A stretch of 64,000 nt of DNA from the NCBI GenBank assembly GCA_964036045.1, contig OZ038389.1, positions 63,316,359 through 63,380,358 on the forward strand, written 5' to 3'. The notes beneath the pieces were generated by a model. It ran no database searches, was not told where the DNA came from, and saw nothing but the letters and a program-made list of their open reading frames with translations. Within the stretch, counting starts at the first letter, position 1. Every line of letters starts with the position of its first letter. Made by a program: the position numbers and the translations under genes. The stretch comes from Eutreptiella sp. 'Long Island Sound 2002' (Eukaryota > Euglenozoa > Euglenophyceae > Eutreptiales > Eutreptiaceae). This document shows, piece after piece, positions 59,501-64,000 of the stretch.

Positions 59501-61534
59501 AACAAGCGCGTGGAGGTCCGTACGGACCACCGTAGCCTTGAAAATTGGGCTACGGAGGACCTCAAAACCGTGGGGGGTCCCTCTCCACGCCAAGCACGTT
59601 GGCATGAATTGTTCTCTAAATTCGACCTCCATGTGGTTTACACTCCGGGGCCAGTGAACCCCGTGGGTGATTTCTTGTCCCGTTGGGCTTACCCTGCTAA
59701 CCCGGCGTTGGGTGATGTGTCCATACATGGGACGGCCCAAGCGGCCGGGGATGTGCGGGACATGATGGCGGCCGAGAAGGAGGAACTTCTCGCCTGCCCC
59801 CTTGTATTTAGGGCGGTTGTGGCGCCCGTTGTTACTAGGTCTAAAGCGGCGCCTCGGGCTCAAGGGGCACCCGCGTGTGATCCACCCCCTCTGGCTTCGC
59901 CTCCAGTGGGGGGGGGGACGAAGCAAAAGAGAAAGCTTCGGAGACTGGAGCGAATTGTCAAGATAAAAAAATCTTGGAAGTCCCACAAGAAAGCAACCCC
60001 TATACATGGGGAGGATGCTCCCAATGTTTTTGAGATAAATTGGGCTAAACACTACCCAAATTGTCAACGCTACAAACAAATGTGGCAAGATGCCTTGAAT
60101 GGGAGCTTCCAAGATGGGGTGAGGTTGGTGGATAACAAGCTCGTCCGTAATGGACGGTGGTGTGTTCCTACGCCGCTAGTGCATCGTTTGGTAGCCGAAT
60201 ACCATGATGCATTTCACTTAACTACCTCCAGTGTGGAAAAACACTGGAAGGAAATTAACCATGGCGTGGAAGGTGAGGGGTTGTACAAAGCAGTGGAACT
60301 GCAATGTCAAACGTGTCCCTCATGTGCCATTCACACGCATGACACCAAGCGCAAGCAAGGGTACATGACCCCTATGCCTATACCTATGGAGCCCATGGAC
60401 TCCATAGCGCTTGATCTGTTTCACTACCCTTCCACCTCCCACGATGGAGAGGTGTATGACCGAATGCTCCTATGTGTATGCCGGCTTTCCGGCTACCTCA
60501 TCGCGATCCCTATTCCTAAACCCCGTCATGGAGACAAGGATGAAGGGCTAACGGGGAGAAGAGCGGCCCATTTGGTAATGGAGCGCTGGGTGGATAGGTT
60601 CGGAGCCCCTCGTGAAATATGCTCCGACCGTGGGCCACAATTTGTGAGCCAATATTTCCAAACCCTTTGTTCTAAGATTGGTGCCCGCTCGACTATGTGT
60701 CTCGCGGGTAGGCACCAAGGTAATGGCAAGGCCGAAAATACTGGCAAGCAGCTAAGGCGTGCCGTTGCTAAAGCCATTACCTTGAAGAAGAAGAAAACTA
60801 ATTGGGTAGAGGTTTTGCCCGCCGTTGTACGAGCGTGGCATGAGACTACAGGTCCTTCAGGTTATACACCTAACGAGATTGTGTTTGGTAAACACAACCG
60901 TACTAAGGGGCCTCCTCTTGCTGAGCCTAAGGGGGTGGCCCAAGACGCCGCTCACTACTTCCAACGGCGTGAGGAGCTTATTGCTCTTGCACGGAGGGCT
61001 ATGATTCAAGTGCAAGAGACAATGGCTCGTAAGTATAATAAGAGTAGGAGGATGTCCCCCAATTTCTCAAAAGGGGACCGCGTATGGGTCCGTCGCCAAC
61101 GCAAAAATCTTGGCGATAAGACTTGTCCCTATTGGGATGGGCCCTATGAGGTTGTGGCCAAGAAGGCGCACGACCTCTATGTTATTCAAGTGGACCAACG
61201 GAGGTTAGTTGACGTCCACGTTGATTGTTTAATGAAAACGGTCAACTCCCCTCGCTCCCCCGTGCCTCTAAATTACACGGAGGAGGTTGCTAGGGTGCCC
61301 TCCCAGTTTGAGGAGGACACCTATAATGTCAAGAAAATATTAAGTCACCGTACTTACCGCAAGAGACTTCTCTTCAAGGTGCGGTGGGAGGGTTATACCA
61401 AGGATTGGGATACCGAGGAACCCGTTGAAACCTTCTTACCATCCTACAACAAAGTTTGGAGAGATTACTTGCAGAAACAGAATCTCACCCAAACCGTCGA
61501 CATCCTTGCCCACCTTGGTGGACCGCTCTCATGA
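56558..61534 (+). CDS. pol: pol of element 3: protease-like, Dam-like, RT, RNase H, integrase, chromodomain
   Basis: Intact frame, numbered from GTG 56618; TGA at 61532-61534. The protease-like region RVLVDFGCQAVALANPNVF has DFG in place of the usual DTG or DSG. The Dam-like domain has CPPY at 326-329. Reverse transcriptase has KWRLVVDYRQLNEAT, FTIVDLSKGFHQIPL and catalytic YIDD at 740-743. RNase H has VLTPDASNWAVGAALQQ (Asp903). The integrase has a zinc region ending CQTCPSC and the core triad Asp1266, Asp1337 and Glu1373 (D-x35-E). A chromodomain starts at about 1569 (YNVKKILSHRT, FKVRWEGYTKDWDTEEP). All catalytic motifs except the protease triplet look intact. Confidence 0.93.
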   Translation, partial: RCPEAPPSKEENLGHPCDTTVALVPSRVMKGHIVTSEIQTELSVQVVLPNGERKALRVLVDFGCQAVALANPNVFGDQLSEKYESPQRRRLLQADNETPLPGGDEQIDVKIQFTGVVDGSVSLPRVAQYGVSPYLVPNLPWDMVLGHPWGYEHCVSHFARFNCLYSHHPVHSRFWIEDFREAPRTGKPFLVKPIHGKVSRQSVWGLTVPVIGAVAPTHPAPAIVVTPPGGEPPNRVEAEKHISYALTASSVAPVQDRACALELVEFAPEALARDVLPTRRDGSMWTQSDYGLTPYWAARVKKQFGKNPDVDAFNRVPGMAQATRWVSPLEDFFSTPADPSKLYWMCPPYHRFSDCVRKIRQEKLRAIVVGPKWTHREWWKPLMEITLQGYHLPGPETKACLYQNDHLTPLPQRGWSTVALYVDGGIAEENLAATKCHVASVLAPAVSNPNADGEPGMTSEEESEDERVPNHLASVRTLTYQATHKELLAPVTLDPTPEDLEEQECVRSRIAKIERELLGGRATTVKRYRKRKGATRLLAASRVGGVVTTQEPIVSPEVELMRKRILADYERDVFSGEVRLRPDQEHPKVRGTERLGFAKLDLYPNAKPKSVKPIRLVGERAAAEQEIVEDFLARGWIEPCPASEWASNGFVVPKKEKGKWRLVVDYRQLNEATLPDAHPLPLIENMLENQSKHKIFTIVDLSKGFHQIPLHPESRAKTAMNLAGKRYQWRVMPMGIKNGPAIFQRVMDHVLQGLDCADVYIDDIIIGSSGATEEELLANHDRDVRAVLDRLRKEELVASVSKTDFFVRSVEFCGHVLENGTRRPAPGKLLALERWDKPDNVRELRGFLGLANYYSGYVQHYASIATPLINMLKDLPKHKNGKKIGLTWNAPANEAFLKLKRAITDIVPLQLADWDKDFVLTPDASNWAVGAALQQEGPDGALRPLAFFSRKLSGSQLNWSPREKECYAIVAALLKWHGWVGNKRVEVRTDHRSLENWATEDLKTVGGPSPRQARWHELFSKFDLHVVYTPGPVNPVGDFLSRWAYPANPALGDVSIHGTAQAAGDVRDMMAAEKEELLACPLVFRAVVAPVVTRSKAAPRAQGAPACDPPPLASPPVGGGTKQKRKLRRLERIVKIKKSWKSHKKATPIHGEDAPNVFEINWAKHYPNCQRYKQMWQDALNGSFQDGVRLVDNKLVRNGRWCVPTPLVHRLVAEYHDAFHLTTSSVEKHWKEINHGVEGEGLYKAVELQCQTCPSCAIHTHDTKRKQGYMTPMPIPMEPMDSIALDLFHYPSTSHDGEVYDRMLLCVCRLSGYLIAIPIPKPRHGDKDEGLTGRRAAHLVMERWVDRFGAPREICSDRGPQFVSQYFQTLCSKIGARSTMCLAGRHQGNGKAENTGKQLRRAVAKAITLKKKKTNWVEVLPAVVRAWHETTGPSGYTPNEIVFGKHNRTKGPPLAEPKGVAQDAAHYFQRREELIALARRAMIQVQETMARKYNKSRRMSPNFSKGDRVWVRRQRKNLGDKTCPYWDGPYEVVAKKAHDLYVIQVDQRRLVDVHVDCLMKTVNSPRSPVPLNYTEEVARVPSQFEEDTYNVKKILSHRTYRKRLLFKVRWEGYTKDWDTEEPVETFLPSYNKVWRDYLQKQNLTQTVDILAHLGGPLS
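56559..56603 (+). promoter_or_regulatory. Stem-loop directly after the gag UAG of element 3
   Basis: GGUGCCC (56559-56565) pairs with GGGCACC (56597-56603), and GAGG (56567-56570) with CCUC (56593-56596), with one bulged A at 56566. Inside the loop CUUC (56577-56580), GAAA and GAAG (56585-56588) form a small hairpin with a GNRA tetraloop. Structures just 3' of a stop codon are known stimulators of readthrough in retroviruses and plant RNA viruses. Confidence 0.65.
57470..57690 (+). other. Dam-like domain in pol of element 3
   Basis: Residues about 285-357. Blocks are NPDVDAFNRVPG (Asp291), LYWMCPPYHRFSDCVRKI with CPPY at 326-329 (the family has N or D before PPY), and AIVVGPKWTHREWW. The order and spacing match the phage-type Dam pattern better than in element 2. 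Cys at the first motif position is unusual, so activity is doubtful. Confidence 0.55.
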
Positions 61535-64000
61535 GCGTGCCACGAAAAGAAAACCCTAACCAATATGGATATATTATTGTTTGGGGAAGGGAGGAGAGAG
61601 CGAGAAGCGGTGGGAGACAGGAAAGAAGATGTGCATGCACGGCGCGCTCCTCGGTTACAAAAATCCCCACCGGAGCAGGGCGGTGGGTACCGCAGGTTTA
61701 CCCCACCGTCTACCTCTCTCACCGCTAAAGGCTTGAGAGTCCTTGGGGTGGGGTGGCGTGGCATATAGCCTGGGGCGGAAGTGGGACGTGTTCTTTCGGG
61801 GGTCTTAATGCCATTCAAACCCCTATCCTTGGGTCTTACTGGAGCACTCCTACCACCGCCAGGACTACTGCCGTCAGTCCTGCCCACGATGACGCCCCCT
61901 GTCAAGGGTGCTAACAACGTGGCAAGCACTTCCCGAAGACTCTGCCGGGTTGTGCGCATGGTGGTGTTTGCAAGGTTTCGGAGTGCCGCCCCGTACCGAA
62001 ACCACGACCCCACGACCGTCCCTGACCCGTGACCCAAGCCAACGAGCTAAATCATTTGCTCAAAATGGCGAAGGCTTGAAAACTTCGTTGGGTTGGCGGG
62101 TACAACCCATTTTCCCTTTTTGTGTTGGGCGTGATGGTTTTCCACCGATTTGCCCTTGTCCACACGAGGGTAGGTATACAAAGTACGGAGTACTCGTGTG
62201 GCTCACATTACGTGGAAAAAATTTCGTGGCGTGCAAAATTGCCACTACATACGGCGAGGACTTAAGCCTAGAGGGAGGGGTCGTCCTCTACAATACAAGT
62301 ATTCTAATATGAATTGCAATGGGTGCCTTTGCCCCGTCACTCTATGAGTGGGTGGGGTCTTCAAAGGCAAAGAGTGGCGTTGCGGATTTGGGCCGTCTCC
62401 GCCGCCTGGGTATTCGTCCCCGGTCGCTATGCGTGCCCGGGTTGGGAGTGGGTACCCTCCATTGCCATTGCATGGGGCCGCATGCTGGCTGGGTGTGCTC
62501 TTCATGTCCTTGATGAATTTCGCGGGGGAGTTCCTGCCTGCAACGAGAGGGAACAAACAATATGATGAAAAGGGCGAGTGTGCACATGCATATGTTTATG
62601 AGAGAATATGTATATTAATGTTTTCTCTAGAGTTCCCCACGAGTGGACTTGGATTTCCACAACACCCGAGGGGTCCTCTATCCCAACACCCAACCAAACG
62701 GGTTGGGATATGGGCGTGGCATTTTTCTTTATAGAGACCCGTGCGTGGACTTGGATTTCCACAACACACACGAGTCTCTCTGTCCGAGACACACCAAAAC
62801 CGGGTGTGCCCGTGGCCAATGGTAGCGTGTGTGTGCGCATGCCATTAATTTAGTTACGGGATTATATGGTTGCCTATTACGTTGGTTATCACCCGCCCCC
62901 CGAGCAAGCAAGACCTAGGTTGACACCTACCTTTGGGGTTTTGTAGCCGTGTACACCGGCCCAAGTTTACACACGGAGGTGTAAACATGAATCCGTCATA
63001 CACGGTGTAGAGGGGTTGGGGGAGTAAAACTCCTTCGGGGCGTGTCATCGTGCCCCCGGGGAGTAGGGTGGGCTGATTCACCAGCGGGACCGTACGGGCG
63101 ACCTCCCCAATTTGCGACCTGGAGGTGACCCCCTGCGCTACGGCCCGCCGGTTGCACACCCACCGACAAAGGTAACACGCAAGCTAACCTAAGTGTTTAT
63201 ACGCACGCCCCCAAGACACACACGAACACCAAGCAACAAGGTGGCGTATCTATACACGTGTTCTATTGTGGATATGCTTACTGTTTGTTGTGTGTACGTG
63301 GGTAGTTTGTGGAAACTCTTGCACGTGCCGTATGTGTGGAGTGCCACCATCACGTGCCCCAAGGCCGCCACCGCGAGACCCACACTCTGTGATGCCCTCC
63401 GGGCGAGTGTGTGCCCCCGGGCCCTGCCAGTGGGTGTGCGCGCACAAGTGTGTCTTGTGTTTGTCGCTGTGCATCGCTCTATTATGTGTATATATGATAT
63501 ATATACGTAGTATGGCTCCTAGGTGAGGGGTTAGCAGTGAGGTCAGGTTATTATTACATGGTTATGAGGTTTGTCTATTTAAGTGTGTCTACTCACACCC
63601 TCATCTCATCTCCGTACCTCCTCCTTTACCCTCTACGTGGTGCATCACGTGTGACACACATGCTAAATTAAGCATCCACACGGACACGGCCCTTGGCTGA
63701 GCCGTGCCCGTAGCATTTAGCCACAGCCGTGGCTGGTTTCCGGCAATCCACACACAAGGCACACCGGCCTTCGTTTCATTTTTCTTGTGTGTCGGTTCAG
63801 TTTGCAAGTGGGCCTTTGGCTAGGCCTTGTCTCGGAATTTACAAGCAAGTGAGCAAGCAAGCTTACATCTTACAAGCAAGAACTCACTCGTTAATGCAAG
63901 CGTTAAATCAAGCACATCAAGCAACATCAAGCACATACAAGCTCTCATAAACTGTCTAAAGCACGAAGGTGGAAGGTGTGGGCATCGTACCCGTGTTTTT
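61535..64000 (+). other. Downstream region of element 3 and beyond, non-coding
   Basis: No supported gene. A purine-rich tract at about 61583-61635 (GGGGAAGGGAGGAGAGAG and onward) could be a polypurine tract. CTTGGATTTCCACAACAC occurs twice (62648 and 62751). A TATA-like TCTATTTAAG at about 63570 could belong to an LTR promoter. No sequence here matches 52136-52405, so the 3' LTR was not found. Confidence 0.4.

Larger units (their letters stand above)
52136..64000 (+). mobile_element. Element 3: Ty3/gypsy chromovirus with intact gag and pol, right end outside the window
   Basis: Gag (52406-56557) and pol (to 61534) are both open, in one frame, separated by a single UAG at 56555. Domains are gag, protease-like, Dam-like, reverse transcriptase, RNase H, integrase and chromodomain. 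GC content and codon use differ clearly from element 2 (less G/C at third positions), so the two belong to different families. The left edge abuts the 50-bp satellite; the right end was not found before 64000. Confidence 0.88.

Overview
This is eukaryotic nuclear DNA dominated by repeats. Its markers are Ty3/gypsy LTR retrotransposons of the chromovirus type (integrase with a C-terminal chromodomain), a LINE remnant with an APE-like endonuclease, spliceosomal-type splice motifs and five kinds of tandem repeat. No bacterial operon, ribosome-binding site, rRNA or convincing tRNA gene was seen. The element set would suit a large, repeat-rich algal or other protist genome. The sequence alone does not fix the species, and I do not name one.

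Layout. 1-2576: decayed LINE, minus strand. 2577-3327 and 4826-5526: dispersed repeats A and B, which recur in reversed order at 17811-18561 and 15321-16022. 5527-8222: mostly non-coding, with a run of splice-acceptor-like CAG/GT sites. 8223-15320: decayed chromovirus (element 1, minus strand), cut off at its 5' end by repeat B. About 16520-17810: AT-rich 197-bp tandem repeats. 19430-20383: unrecognised, frameshifted minus-strand ORF flanked by 20-bp palindromes. 21241-22195 and 44950-45842: a segmental duplication carrying a 65-bp tandem repeat. 23075-24631 and 41789-42345: one 209-bp tandem array split by element 2. 24632-41788: element 2, a 17.2-kb chromovirus with 2.97-kb LTRs and an intact pol frame. 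46590-52134: a 5.5-kb array of about 110 copies of a 50-bp unit. 52136 to beyond 64000: element 3, another chromovirus with intact gag and pol.

The strongest observations are two features shared by all three chromoviruses. First, gag and protease-pol lie in the same frame, separated by a single in-frame UAG. Element 2 has a second in-frame UAG inside gag, and in elements 1 and 2 no in-frame AUG occurs before the protease. This points to stop-codon readthrough. In element 3 the UAG is followed after one base by an 11-bp stem that encloses a GAAA-capped hairpin. Second, each element carries, between protease and reverse transcriptase, a domain resembling the phage-type Dam (N6-adenine methyltransferase) fold, with NPPF, CPPY or a degenerate CPRW at the catalytic motif. 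That placement is not part of the usual Ty3/gypsy layout.

No complete host gene was identified. The best host-gene hint is a 28-codon exon-like ORF at 44391-44474 (minus) that ends in a GTAAGT donor.
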